Below, piece after piece: positions 8,254 through 17,395 of a stretch of 64,000 nt of DNA. Below the pieces are notes generated by a model, which saw only the letters and a list, made by a program, of their open reading frames with translations, searched no databases and was not told the DNA's origin. The first letter of the stretch is position 1. Each line of letters opens with the position of its first letter. Source of the stretch: JAYRZB01 sp041916675 (lineage in GTDB: Bacteria; Pseudomonadota; Alphaproteobacteria; Rhizobiales; Devosiaceae); assembly GCA_041916675.1 (NCBI GenBank), contig JAYRZB010000004.1:62001-126000 (forward strand), written 5' to 3'. Position numbers and translations under genes: made by a program.

Positions 8254-9195
8254 TCACGGCAGCCGCGATAGCCGTTCGATCAATAGGTCATAGAACCCTT
8301 CGGCATCGCCCGAGCGCAGGAAGAGGGCGTTCTTGGGCCGGTCGGTGACGCCCCAATAGTCGGCAACCGTCATGCCAACGGTCAGCTCGCTGGCGGTTTC
8401 GATCTCGACATTGATATAGCGGCCCTCGAACAGCATCGGGTTGAGCACATAGGCGATCACGCAGGGGTCATGCAGCGGCGCGCCCTTGGAGCCGTATTTC
8501 TGCAGGTCGAAGCGCTCGGAAAAGGCCAGCATCTGCGCCACCGCCTTGCCGGCGTGGTTGCCGATGGCGTTGAAGCGGTCCAGTCGCTCGTGGGTGGTCA
8601 GGATGCCATGGGTGACATCGAGCGGCACGATGGTGATCGGCACGCCCGAGCGCAGCACGGTATGGGCGGCTTCGGGGTCGACATAGACGTTGAACTCGGC
8701 GGCGGGAGTGATGTTGCCACCCTCGAAATAGCCGCCCGCCATCATCACGATCTGCTGGATGCGCGGCACAATCGCGGGCGCCTTGACCATGGCCATGGCG
8801 ATATTGGTCAGCGGCCCGAGCGTGCAGAGCGTGATCGTGCCCGGCTCATGTTCCATCAGCGTATCGATGATGTAGTCCACGCCATGCTTGGCCTGCAGCT
8901 TGATCTTGGGGTCCGGCAGGGTGGGGCCGTTAAGGCCGGTATCGCCGTGCACGTGTTCGGCCGTCACCAGACGGCGGCGCATGGGGCGTTCGCAACCGGC
9001 ATAGACCGGCACCTCGGTGCGGCCCGACAGCTCGACGACCTTGAGCGCGTTGCGCGCATTCTGGGCCAGGCTGACATTGCCCGCCACTGCCACGATGCCA
9101 AGCACATCAAGCTCTTCGGGAGAAGCCAGTGCCAGAAGGATCGCGACGGCATCGTCCTGCCCGGGATCTGTATCGATGATGATTTTTCTTGCCAT
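8254..9195 (-). CDS. Inosine-uridine-preferring nucleoside hydrolase
   Basis: The start at 9193-9195 (MARKIIIDTDPGQDD) is chosen over one 102 bases upstream because GGGA precedes it correctly and the conserved DTDPGQDD calcium-binding motif should lie at the very N-terminus. The 313-residue protein also shows VVAVAGNVSLAQNARNAL, VHGDTGLNGP, TLGPLTNIAMA, MMAGGYFEGGN, AEFNVYVDPEAA and the C-terminal catalytic/binding HDPCVIAYV. These are complete IUNH-family signatures: hydrolysis of ribonucleosides to ribose plus base in salvage. Whether it prefers pyrimidine or purine nucleosides cannot be decided. The gene is divergent from the AI-2E permease gene. Confidence 0.94.
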   Translation of the reverse strand: MARKIIIDTDPGQDDAVAILLALASPEELDVLGIVAVAGNVSLAQNARNALKVVELSGRTEVPVYAGCERPMRRRLVTAEHVHGDTGLNGPTLPDPKIKLQAKHGVDYIIDTLMEHEPGTITLCTLGPLTNIAMAMVKAPAIVPRIQQIVMMAGGYFEGGNITPAAEFNVYVDPEAAHTVLRSGVPITIVPLDVTHGILTTHERLDRFNAIGNHAGKAVAQMLAFSERFDLQKYGSKGAPLHDPCVIAYVLNPMLFEGRYINVEIETASELTVGMTVADYWGVTDRPKNALFLRSGDAEGFYDLLIERLSRLP

Positions 9196-9321
9196 TTTAT
9201 TTCCCGGATTGGAGGTGTGCACGTTGTGCATCGACTTGTATTGGCGGATTTCGGGCCGGGCAAGTATTGGATTGGAACCTTCTGCGCGTTTGTGCATTTG
9301 CTGCCCAAAGGAGACTGATCC

Positions 9322-10593
9322 GTGCCCAAGTCTGCAGCGTCGATGCCCCCGGATTTAGCTCCGCATGATTTAACGACCAGCCAGTTCGAACGCATTCTCG
9401 CCAACGCCTCGCGCCTGTCTATCGTGGCGATCGGCTTTGTGGTGACGCTGGTCGCTATGCAGGTCGGGCAGGTCATCCTCGCCCCCGTGGTGCTTGCCAT
9501 TGTGATCGGGCTCATGTTCGGGCCGGTGGCCGATGCCATCGAGGCGCGCGGCGTACCACCAGCGCTGTCGGCAGCGATGGTGGTTATTTTGTTTCTGGCG
9601 TTGATCGTTGCCGCCATCGCGCTTTTCGCCGTCCCGCTTTCGGAGTGGGTGGCGCGGATTCCCTTGATCTGGGAGAAGCTGCGCACCGAACTGGAGCACT
9701 GGCAGGAGCCGCTGCAATGGCTGATGGCGCTCCAGGACCAGATCACCGGTATTTTCGGCGGCGCTGGCACCATGACCGTCACCGTCGAAGATGGCAGCGC
9801 GCTGACCAGCGTGGCCATGCTGGCGCCCGCCATTGGTGCACAGGTGCTGATTTTTCTGGCCAGCCTCTACTTTTATCTCGCCACCCGCGAGCACATCCGC
9901 ATTTCGGTGCTCTCGATCTGTGTCTCGAGGCGCATGCGCTGGCGGACCGCCCACATCTTCAGCGATGTGGAGGCCAAGGTTTCGCGCTTCCTGCTCACGG
10001 TGACGGTGATCAACCTGTGCGTCGGCACGGCGGTGACGCTGGCCATGTGGGCTATCGGCATGCCGTCGCCACTGCTCTGGGGCGCGCTGGCCGCCGTGCT
10101 CAATTATATCCCCTACGTTGGGCAGGCGGTGATGGCGGTGATCCTGCTCGCCGTCGGGCTGGGTACTCAGACCGGGCTGGGGCCAATCCTGTTGCCGCTC
10201 GGGTGCTACCTCGTGATCAATTTCTGCGAGGGCCAGGTCATCACGCCGCAGTTTCTGGGGCGCGCCATGACCATCAACCCCTTCATGATTTTCCTTTCCA
10301 TTACCTTTGCGCTCTGGGCCTGGGGGCCGGTGGGCGGGCTGGTGGCAGTGCCAGTGCTGCTGATCCTGCAATCGGTTTTCTTCCACGTCTTGCCGCGCAA
10401 GCCGGTTGCACCGCGCAAGCCGGTGCGCCGCACCGCACGCATGTCCGACAAGGATCTGGTGCTGGCCAATGCGGCGCAGGTGATCAAGGAGCAGGCAGCC
10501 GACGAAGAGACCGAACCGCCGGTCGCCGAAAAGCGCAAGCAGGAGCGCCTTGTGCCCCCCGATGGAACCGCGCCGGACGGTGCCACCACCTGA
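9322..10593 (+). CDS. AI-2E family transporter (PerM/YdiK-like permease)
   Basis: The GTG at 9322 has AAGGAG eight bases upstream. The 423-residue protein has about eight membrane segments: paired helices near the N-terminus (SIVAIGFVVTLVAMQVGQVILAP split by a short turn from VVLAIVIGLMFGP), a large extracytoplasmic loop (SEWVARIPLIWEKLRTELEHW) and the family signature YIPYVGQAVMAVILLAVGLG followed by EGQVITPQFLGRAM. A polar C-terminal tail of about 60 residues is unusually long and rich in Pro, Arg, Glu and Lys. Family members act as autoinducer-2 or Na+/H+ exporters; no specific role can be claimed. The CPA2 antiporter follows 70 bases later. Confidence 0.9.
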   Translation: MPKSAASMPPDLAPHDLTTSQFERILANASRLSIVAIGFVVTLVAMQVGQVILAPVVLAIVIGLMFGPVADAIEARGVPPALSAAMVVILFLALIVAAIALFAVPLSEWVARIPLIWEKLRTELEHWQEPLQWLMALQDQITGIFGGAGTMTVTVEDGSALTSVAMLAPAIGAQVLIFLASLYFYLATREHIRISVLSICVSRRMRWRTAHIFSDVEAKVSRFLLTVTVINLCVGTAVTLAMWAIGMPSPLLWGALAAVLNYIPYVGQAVMAVILLAVGLGTQTGLGPILLPLGCYLVINFCEGQVITPQFLGRAMTINPFMIFLSITFALWAWGPVGGLVAVPVLLILQSVFFHVLPRKPVAPRKPVRRTARMSDKDLVLANAAQVIKEQAADEETEPPVAEKRKQERLVPPDGTAPDGATT

Positions 10594-10663
10594 TCCATTC
10601 CCGGCTTGACGGAATCCTCTGAGCCTTACAACAGTCTGCCGGTTGAACACGGCAGGACACAGC

Positions 10664-12514
10664 ATGGCTGGCGAAGCAATTTCTCATGTGGCCGAAGCGG
10701 CCGCCCACGGCGGTGGCGTCGATCTCATCCAGGTGGTCGCGCTGCTTGCGGCCGGGGTCATCGCGGTGCCGATCTTCAGGCGGCTCGGCCTTGGTTCGGT
10801 GCTGGGCTATCTGTGCGCCGGGCTTGCGGTCGGACCCTTCGGGCTCAAGCTGGTCAACGATCCGCAGGCGGTGCTGCACGCGTCTGAATTCGGCGTAGTG
10901 ATGTTCCTGTTCATCATCGGGCTCGAAATGGAGCCGACAAAGCTCTGGAACCTGCGACGGCAGATCTTCGGGCTCGGGGTGGCGCAAGTGGCGCTTTGCG
11001 GGGCCGTGCTGACTGGGGCCGGGGTGCTGATGGGTTTCAGCCCCGCCGTCGCTTTTGTGTTTGGCCTCGGCTTCGTGCTGACCTCCACCGCCATCGTCAT
11101 GCAACTCCTGGGTGAGCGCGGTGATCTCAATACCGCAGGCGGGCAGAAGATCATATCGATCCTGCTGCTCGAAGACCTCGCCATTGTGCCCCTTCTCGGC
11201 ATTGTCGCGCTGCTCGGGCCCTCGGCGGGCTCCGGCGATGGCACCTCGCCGTGGATTGGGGTTGGCATCGCATTGGCCTGCGTGGCCGGGCTCGGTTTTG
11301 TCGGCCGCTGGGTGCTGAACCCGGTGTTCAGGCTGCTCGCCGCCTCCAAGGCGCGCGAGGTAATGACGGCGGCAGCGCTGCTGGTCGTGCTGGGCGCGGC
11401 GCTGCTGATGCAGATCGGCGGGCTGTCGATGGCCATGGGTGCGTTCCTTGCCGGTGTGTTGCTCTCAACTTCCACCTTCCGTCATCAGCTCGAGGCCGAT
11501 GTCGAACCGTTCCGCGGCATCCTGCTTGGCCTTTTCTTCCTTGCCGTCGGCATGTCGCTTGATCTGGCCGTCGTCTGGCAGAGCTGGCAGACCGTTGCCA
11601 TCGCGGTGGTCGTCTTCATGCTGGCCAAGGGCGCGGTGATCTATCTTTTGGCGCGGCTTTTGAAATCGCCACACGGCGAGGCGCTCGAGCGCGCCGTGCT
11701 GATGGCGCAGGGCGGCGAATTTGCCTTCGTGCTGTTCAGCACGGCTGCCACCGTCGGACTGATCGATGCCCCGACCAATGCGATTTTCACCGCCACGGTC
11801 ATCATTTCAATGGTGCTGACGCCGTTCACGGTCATGGCCATGTCGCGGCTGATGCCCAAGACCGAGCCTTCCATGGATGGCATCGAGATGGTGGAAAGCC
11901 TGACCGGGCAGATCCTGATCATAGGCTTTGGCCGCTTTGGCCAGATCGCCAGCCAGCCGCTGATTTCAAAGGGCTGCCGGGTCTCAATCATCGATAGCGA
12001 TACCGACATGATCCGCGCCGCGTCGCGCTTCGGCATGAAGGTTTACTACGGCGACGGTACGCGGCTCGATATCCTGCATGCAGCCGGTGCCGGCACCGCC
12101 GATGCCATCATGATCTGCGTCAACGATAAGCACGCGGCCACAAAGATTGCCGAATTGGTCAAGTCCGAGTTCCCGCTGGTCAAGGTGCTGGCGCGGGCCT
12201 TCGATCGTGGCCATGCCATCGAACTGGTCAAGCTCGATATCGACTATCAGATCCGCGAGCTCTTCGAATCGGCGCTGGCCTTCGGCGGTCAGGCCATGCG
12301 CATCATGGGCGCCGAGGAGGAGGAAGTTGCGGAGGCCCTGGCGGGTGTGCGGCGGCGCGATGCCGAGCGGTTCGAGGCGCAGATCCTCGGCGGCATTATG
12401 GCAGGGCGCGATCTGCTGCTCTCCAATGCCCGCGAACAGGCCGAGGAGGGCGGCGTCGCCGGGCGTGAATCCGAGCCCGTGGTGCTCGACCCAGCCCCCG
12501 AGCCAGCGCGCTAA
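10664..12514 (+). CDS. CPA2 monovalent cation:proton antiporter with RCK domain (KefB/KefC-like)
   Basis: The ATG at 10664 (MAGEAISHVAEAAA) follows a GGCAGGA and is preferred to an upstream TTG. The 616-residue protein has an antiporter membrane domain (RRLGLGSVLGYLCAGLAVGP, LFIIGLEMEP, GFVLTSTAIVMQLL, LLEDLAIVPLLG), then a cytosolic RCK/TrkA-N Rossmann domain starting ILIIGFGRFGQIASQPL and IIDSDTDMI around residue 415. This is the layout of KefB/KefC glutathione-gated potassium efflux systems. No ancillary KefF/KefG gene is adjacent, so regulation by glutathione adducts is unproven. It works in the inner membrane in pH and K+ homeostasis. Confidence 0.92.
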   Translation: MAGEAISHVAEAAAHGGGVDLIQVVALLAAGVIAVPIFRRLGLGSVLGYLCAGLAVGPFGLKLVNDPQAVLHASEFGVVMFLFIIGLEMEPTKLWNLRRQIFGLGVAQVALCGAVLTGAGVLMGFSPAVAFVFGLGFVLTSTAIVMQLLGERGDLNTAGGQKIISILLLEDLAIVPLLGIVALLGPSAGSGDGTSPWIGVGIALACVAGLGFVGRWVLNPVFRLLAASKAREVMTAAALLVVLGAALLMQIGGLSMAMGAFLAGVLLSTSTFRHQLEADVEPFRGILLGLFFLAVGMSLDLAVVWQSWQTVAIAVVVFMLAKGAVIYLLARLLKSPHGEALERAVLMAQGGEFAFVLFSTAATVGLIDAPTNAIFTATVIISMVLTPFTVMAMSRLMPKTEPSMDGIEMVESLTGQILIIGFGRFGQIASQPLISKGCRVSIIDSDTDMIRAASRFGMKVYYGDGTRLDILHAAGAGTADAIMICVNDKHAATKIAELVKSEFPLVKVLARAFDRGHAIELVKLDIDYQIRELFESALAFGGQAMRIMGAEEEEVAEALAGVRRRDAERFEAQILGGIMAGRDLLLSNAREQAEEGGVAGRESEPVVLDPAPEPAR

Positions 12515-12605
12515 TGCGGGCAAAGGGGGTTTCCCTTAAATCGATTGCATGCCAAGGTGACGGCTCTAGAGGGGAATACATCGTCATGAAACTTGGATTG
12601 CGACA

Positions 12606-15083
12606 ATGCCGCAAAAGCCGATTGTTTTCGACGCTCCCCGGCCGGAGCCCCGTGCTCGCACCACCGAGGCGCTCGCTCTAGAAATCCTTGAAAAGCTGAC
12701 CTATTCGGTCGGCAAGGATCCTATCGTTGCCCGCCCGCATGACTGGCTGAAGGCCACCATTCTGGCTGTGCGTGATCGCATCATTGACGACTGGATGGAA
12801 TCCACAAGGCAAACGTGGCGGACCTCCCAGAAGCGCGTCTACTATTTGAGCCTTGAGTTTCTGATCGGCCGCCTGATGCGCGACGCCATGAGCAATCTTC
12901 AGCTGATGGAGCCGGTGCGCGATGCGCTCAAGTCGCTCAATGTCGACCTGGGCGATCTGATCAATCTCGAGCCCGATGCCGCGCTTGGCAACGGTGGTCT
13001 CGGGCGTCTGGCGGCGTGTTTCCTTGAATCGATGTCCTCGATCAAAATCCCCGCCTATGGCTACGGCATCCGCTATGTGCATGGCCTGTTCCGGCAGGAG
13101 ATGAGCGAAGGCTGGCAGGTTGAACTGCCTGAAGAATGGCTGGCACACGGTAACCCGTGGGAATTCGAGCGCCGCGAAAGCGCCTATGAGGTGGGGTTCG
13201 GCGGCTATGTCGAGCCGATCCAGGAGGCCGATGGCACGGTTCGGCATGAATGGCGGCCGAGCGAGCACGTGTTGGCGGTGGCGTTTGATACCCCGGTCGT
13301 GGGCTGGCGCGGGGCACGGGTGAACACGCTCAGGCTGTGGAGCGCGCAGCCGATCGACCCGATCCTGCTCGACAAGTTCAATTCGGGCGATCACATCGGT
13401 GCGCTCGAGGAAAGCTCAAAGGCCGAATCCATCACCCGGGTGCTCTATCCGGCCGATGCGACGCCGGCGGGGCAAGCCCTGCGCCTGCGTCAGGAGTTCT
13501 TCTTTTCGTCGGCGTCGCTGCAGGACATCGTGCGCCGCCACCTTCAGCAGTATGGCGATATCGGCTCGTTGCCCGACAAGGTGGCAATCCACCTCAATGA
13601 CACCCATCCCGCGATTTCAATCTGTGAACTCATGCGCATCCTGGTGGACACGCATGGGGTGGAATGGGCTACGGCCTGGAAGCTGTGCAAAGGCGTATTC
13701 GGCTATACCAACCACACGCTTCTCCCCGAGGCGCTGGAAAGCTGGCCGGTTTCGCTGATGGAGCGGCTGCTGCCGCGCCATATGCAGATCATTTATGCCA
13801 TCAATGCCGACATCCTCAAGGAAGCCCGGGAACGCGCAGGCTTTAATGATGGACAGATCGCCAGCGTGTCACTGATCGACGAAAACGGCGGTCGGCGGGT
13901 GCGCATGGGCCAACTGGCATTTGTGGGGTCGCACTCGGTCAACGGTGTTTCGGCGCTGCACACCGAACTGATGAAGAAAACCGTCTTTGCCGAGCTCAAC
14001 AAGCTTTATCCCGACCGGATCAACAATAAGACCAACGGCATCACGCCGCGCCGCTGGCTCATGCAATGCAATCCCGGCCTGACCAAGCTTATCAGCGATC
14101 GGATCGGCCCTGAATTCCTTGACCGGACCGAGGCGTTGACAGCGCTGGCTGCCCATGCCGAGGACCCGACCTTCCAGAAACAGTTCGCGGCCATAAAGCG
14201 CGCCAACAAGGTCAAGCTGGCCGAACTGATCCGCGACCGGCTGGGCGTGGCGGTATCGGCAGATGCCATGTTCGATGTGCAGATCAAGCGCATCCATGAA
14301 TACAAGCGGCAACTGCTCAATGTCATCGATGCCGTGGCGCGCTATGCGGAAATCCGCGCGCATCCGGAACGCGATTGGGTGCCGCGCGTTAAGATCTTTG
14401 CGGGCAAGGCGGCGCCGAGCTACTGGAACGCCAAGCTCATTATCAAACTGACAAACGATGTTGCCAAGGTGATCAACAACGATCCCTCGGTCAGGGGTCT
14501 GCTTAAGGTCGTGTTCTTGCCCAACTACAATGTCAGCCTTGCCGAAACCATCATTCCGGCCGCCGATCTGTCCGAACAGATTTCGACGGCGGGCATGGAG
14601 GCGTCCGGCACCGGCAATATGAAGTTTGGCATCAATGGTGCGCTGACCATCGGCACGCTTGATGGTGCCAATGTGGAAATGCTTGAACATGTGGGTGCTG
14701 AAAACATCTTCATCTTCGGGCTGACCGCCGACCAGGTGGCCGAAAAGCGCTCGCGCAGCGAAGTGCCCCGTTCTGCCATCGATGCTTCGCCTGCCTTGCG
14801 CGAAGCACTGGAGTCGATTTCCTCGGGCGTGTTCTCGCCCGATGATCCGAACCGTTATCGCGATCTGGTGGGTGCGCTCTACGATCATGACTGGTTCATG
14901 GTCGCGCGCGATTTTGATGCCTATGTTGCAGAACAGGCGGTGGTCGATGCCACCTGGAAGAACAAGCGCAAGTGGAACGCCATGGCGATCCGCAACACCG
15001 CCAATATGGGCTGGTTCTCGTCGGACCGGACCATTCGTCAGTATGCAGAAGACATATGGAATGTGCCCGTGGCCAAGGCGTGA
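12606..15083 (+). CDS. glgP: Glycogen phosphorylase
   Basis: An 825-residue glycosyltransferase family 35 enzyme of normal length. It removes glucose-1-phosphate from the non-reducing ends of glycogen using pyridoxal phosphate. Visible signatures are the N-terminal VYYLSLEFLIGRLMRDAM and ALGNGGLGRLAACFLES, the mid-protein IHLNDTHPAISICELMR, and the C-terminal PLP-lysine site EASGTGNMKFGINGALTIGT with DGANVEM. It leads the six-gene glycogen operon; glgB starts 52 bases downstream. The ribosome site before the ATG is weak. Phosphorylase first, before the synthetic genes, suggests that synthesis and breakdown are transcribed together and balanced by allostery (inference). Confidence 0.97.
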   Translation: MPQKPIVFDAPRPEPRARTTEALALEILEKLTYSVGKDPIVARPHDWLKATILAVRDRIIDDWMESTRQTWRTSQKRVYYLSLEFLIGRLMRDAMSNLQLMEPVRDALKSLNVDLGDLINLEPDAALGNGGLGRLAACFLESMSSIKIPAYGYGIRYVHGLFRQEMSEGWQVELPEEWLAHGNPWEFERRESAYEVGFGGYVEPIQEADGTVRHEWRPSEHVLAVAFDTPVVGWRGARVNTLRLWSAQPIDPILLDKFNSGDHIGALEESSKAESITRVLYPADATPAGQALRLRQEFFFSSASLQDIVRRHLQQYGDIGSLPDKVAIHLNDTHPAISICELMRILVDTHGVEWATAWKLCKGVFGYTNHTLLPEALESWPVSLMERLLPRHMQIIYAINADILKEARERAGFNDGQIASVSLIDENGGRRVRMGQLAFVGSHSVNGVSALHTELMKKTVFAELNKLYPDRINNKTNGITPRRWLMQCNPGLTKLISDRIGPEFLDRTEALTALAAHAEDPTFQKQFAAIKRANKVKLAELIRDRLGVAVSADAMFDVQIKRIHEYKRQLLNVIDAVARYAEIRAHPERDWVPRVKIFAGKAAPSYWNAKLIIKLTNDVAKVINNDPSVRGLLKVVFLPNYNVSLAETIIPAADLSEQISTAGMEASGTGNMKFGINGALTIGTLDGANVEMLEHVGAENIFIFGLTADQVAEKRSRSEVPRSAIDASPALREALESISSGVFSPDDPNRYRDLVGALYDHDWFMVARDFDAYVAEQAVVDATWKNKRKWNAMAIRNTANMGWFSSDRTIRQYAEDIWNVPVAKA

Positions 15084-15135
15084 CGCAGGGCGTCGCAACG
15101 TGGCGCGATAACAAGAAGAATGCGGGGAGAAACAC

Positions 15136-17352
15136 GTGGCAACCAAGGTAAACTGGCAGGCTGACCCCAAAGAGGTCGACGCCATCGGCAACGGCACCCA
15201 CGCCAATCCGTTTGGCGTGCTCGGCCTGCAGCAGGTGGGGAGTGACTGGGTGCTGCGCGCCTTCGTGCCGCATGCCGAAACCCTGAGCGCCTTCACTCTC
15301 GACGATAAGCCGCTGGGCCCCCTGGTTCCGCGCAGCTCGGCGGGATTTTTCGAAGCACTGGTGGCCATCGACAAGCGCCAGCCGATCCGGCTGCATGCCA
15401 AAAATGCTGGCGGGGAATGGGATATCCTTGATCCCTACAGCTTTGGTCCGGTGCTCGGGCCGCTTGACGACTACTACATTGCCGAAGGCAGCCACCTGCG
15501 CCTGTTCGACAAACTCGGCGCGCACGAAATGGAGTTCGAGGGCATCCACGGCACGCATTTTGCGGTGTGGGCGCCAAATGCCCGCCGCGTCAGCGTGGTC
15601 GGCCCCTTTAACGACTGGGACGGTCGCCGCCACCCGATGCGGGTACGGCTCGATACCGGTGTATGGGAGGTGTTCATACCGGTGCTGGGCACCGGAACAC
15701 TCTACAAATTCGAGATTGTCGGGCCTGATGGCGCGGTTCTGCCGCTCAAGGCCGATCCGTTCGCCCGCCAGTCCGAAATGCGACCCAGAACCGCCTCGGT
15801 CGTGCCCGATCCGACGCCGTTCGTCTGGACCGATGCCCAATACATGCAGGAGCGTGCGGGCAAAGATTGGCGGCGCAGCCCGATGTCGATTTACGAGGTG
15901 CATCTGGGGTCATGGCGCCGCCGCGCCGATGGCGGGTTTATGAGCTATGACCAGCTCGCCGAACAGCTCATCCCCTATGTCAGCGACATGGGGTTCACCC
16001 ACATCGAAATGCTCCCCATCAGCGAGCATCCATACGATCCGAGCTGGGGCTATCAGCCCACGGGCCTGTTCGCGCCGACGGCGCGCTTTGGCGATCCGGC
16101 CGGTTTTGCCCGTTTTGTCGACAAGGCACATGCCGCCGGGCTCGGGGTCATCCTCGACTGGGTGCCGGCGCATTTCCCCACTGATGAACACGGGCTGGCG
16201 CGCTTTGATGGTACCGCGCTCTATGAGCACCTTGACCCGCGCAAGGGCTACCATCCGGACTGGAACACCGCGATCTACAATTTCGGCCGCAAGGAAGTGG
16301 TGTCGTTCCTTGTCAACAACGCTTTGTTCTGGCTGGAAAAATTCCACATCGATGGCCTGCGCGTCGATGCAGTGGCCTCCATGCTCTACCTCGATTATTC
16401 ACGCCGCGCGGGGGAGTGGATCCCCAACAAGCACGGCGGCAACGAGAATCTGGAAGCCGTTGAGTTCCTGCGCAGGGTCAACACCGAGGCCTATCGATTA
16501 CATCCGGGCGCGTTTGTGATCGCCGAGGAATCGACCTCCTGGGGCGGGGTGTCGGCGCCGGTGCATGCCGGTGGGCTGGGTTTTGGGTTCAAGTGGAACA
16601 TGGGGTTCATGAACGACACGCTGCGTTACATGAGCCGCGATCCCATCCATCGTCGCCACCACCACAACGATATGACGTTTGCCGCGCTCTACGGCTATTC
16701 GGAAAACTTCGTGCTGCCGCTCAGCCACGATGAAGTGGTGCACGGCAAGGGCTCGCTGATTGCCAAGATGGCGGGCGACGACTGGCAGCAGTTTGCCTCG
16801 CTGCGCGCCTACTATGCCTTCATGTGGGCCTGGCCGGGAAAGAAGCTGTTGTTCATGGGCCAGGAATTTGCCCAGCGCGAGGAATGGAACGAAGCCAAGG
16901 GGCTGGACTGGTGGCTGCTCGATGCGCCCATGCACGAAGGCGTGCGGCGGCTGGTGGCCGACCTCAACGTGGTCTACCGCGAACTGCCGGCGCTGCATGC
17001 GCGTGACAACGAGCCCGAAGGCTTTGAATGGTTGATCGGGAACGATCACGCCAATTCGGTTTTTGCATGGGCGCGGCACGCACCGGGGGCCGAACCGGTG
17101 GTGGTGATTTCGAACATGACGCCGGTGCCGCGCGATGGCTATCGGGTGCCCATGCCCAAGGCGGGTAACTGGAGCGAACGGGTGAACACCGACAGCGGCT
17201 GGTATTCCGGGACCAACACCGGGAACCAGGGGCTGGTGGTGGCTAAAACCAATCCGGGCGAGGGGCCCGCCGCTTTTGCCGAGCTATATCTGCCGCCACT
17301 GGCGACGCTGATACTGAAATACGAACCGGCACAGGCCGGTTCGGAGGGATAG
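15136..17352 (+). CDS. glgB: 1,4-alpha-glucan branching enzyme
   Basis: A 738-residue GH13 enzyme starting with GTG behind GGGGAG. An N-terminal CBM48-type region (GTHFAVWAPNARRVSVVGPFNDWDG) precedes the catalytic barrel. The three catalytic acids are visible as D411 in GLRVDAVAS, E464 in FVIAEESTSW and D532 in LPLSHDEVVHGK. The enzyme transfers alpha-1,4 chains to make alpha-1,6 branches in glycogen. Length corresponds to the long bacterial type with an extra N-terminal module. It lies between glgP and glgC in the operon, with 43 bases to glgC. Confidence 0.97.
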   Translation: MATKVNWQADPKEVDAIGNGTHANPFGVLGLQQVGSDWVLRAFVPHAETLSAFTLDDKPLGPLVPRSSAGFFEALVAIDKRQPIRLHAKNAGGEWDILDPYSFGPVLGPLDDYYIAEGSHLRLFDKLGAHEMEFEGIHGTHFAVWAPNARRVSVVGPFNDWDGRRHPMRVRLDTGVWEVFIPVLGTGTLYKFEIVGPDGAVLPLKADPFARQSEMRPRTASVVPDPTPFVWTDAQYMQERAGKDWRRSPMSIYEVHLGSWRRRADGGFMSYDQLAEQLIPYVSDMGFTHIEMLPISEHPYDPSWGYQPTGLFAPTARFGDPAGFARFVDKAHAAGLGVILDWVPAHFPTDEHGLARFDGTALYEHLDPRKGYHPDWNTAIYNFGRKEVVSFLVNNALFWLEKFHIDGLRVDAVASMLYLDYSRRAGEWIPNKHGGNENLEAVEFLRRVNTEAYRLHPGAFVIAEESTSWGGVSAPVHAGGLGFGFKWNMGFMNDTLRYMSRDPIHRRHHHNDMTFAALYGYSENFVLPLSHDEVVHGKGSLIAKMAGDDWQQFASLRAYYAFMWAWPGKKLLFMGQEFAQREEWNEAKGLDWWLLDAPMHEGVRRLVADLNVVYRELPALHARDNEPEGFEWLIGNDHANSVFAWARHAPGAEPVVVISNMTPVPRDGYRVPMPKAGNWSERVNTDSGWYSGTNTGNQGLVVAKTNPGEGPAAFAELYLPPLATLILKYEPAQAGSEG

Positions 17353-17395
17353 TACAACCGGGCCATCATCGTCCGGTTTCGAGGGAGGAGTAACT

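Noticed and set aside
13869..15401. 510-residue antisense frame over glgP
   Set aside because: The sense strand encodes an intact glycogen phosphorylase with all motifs; the antisense is an open-frame artefact of high GC.
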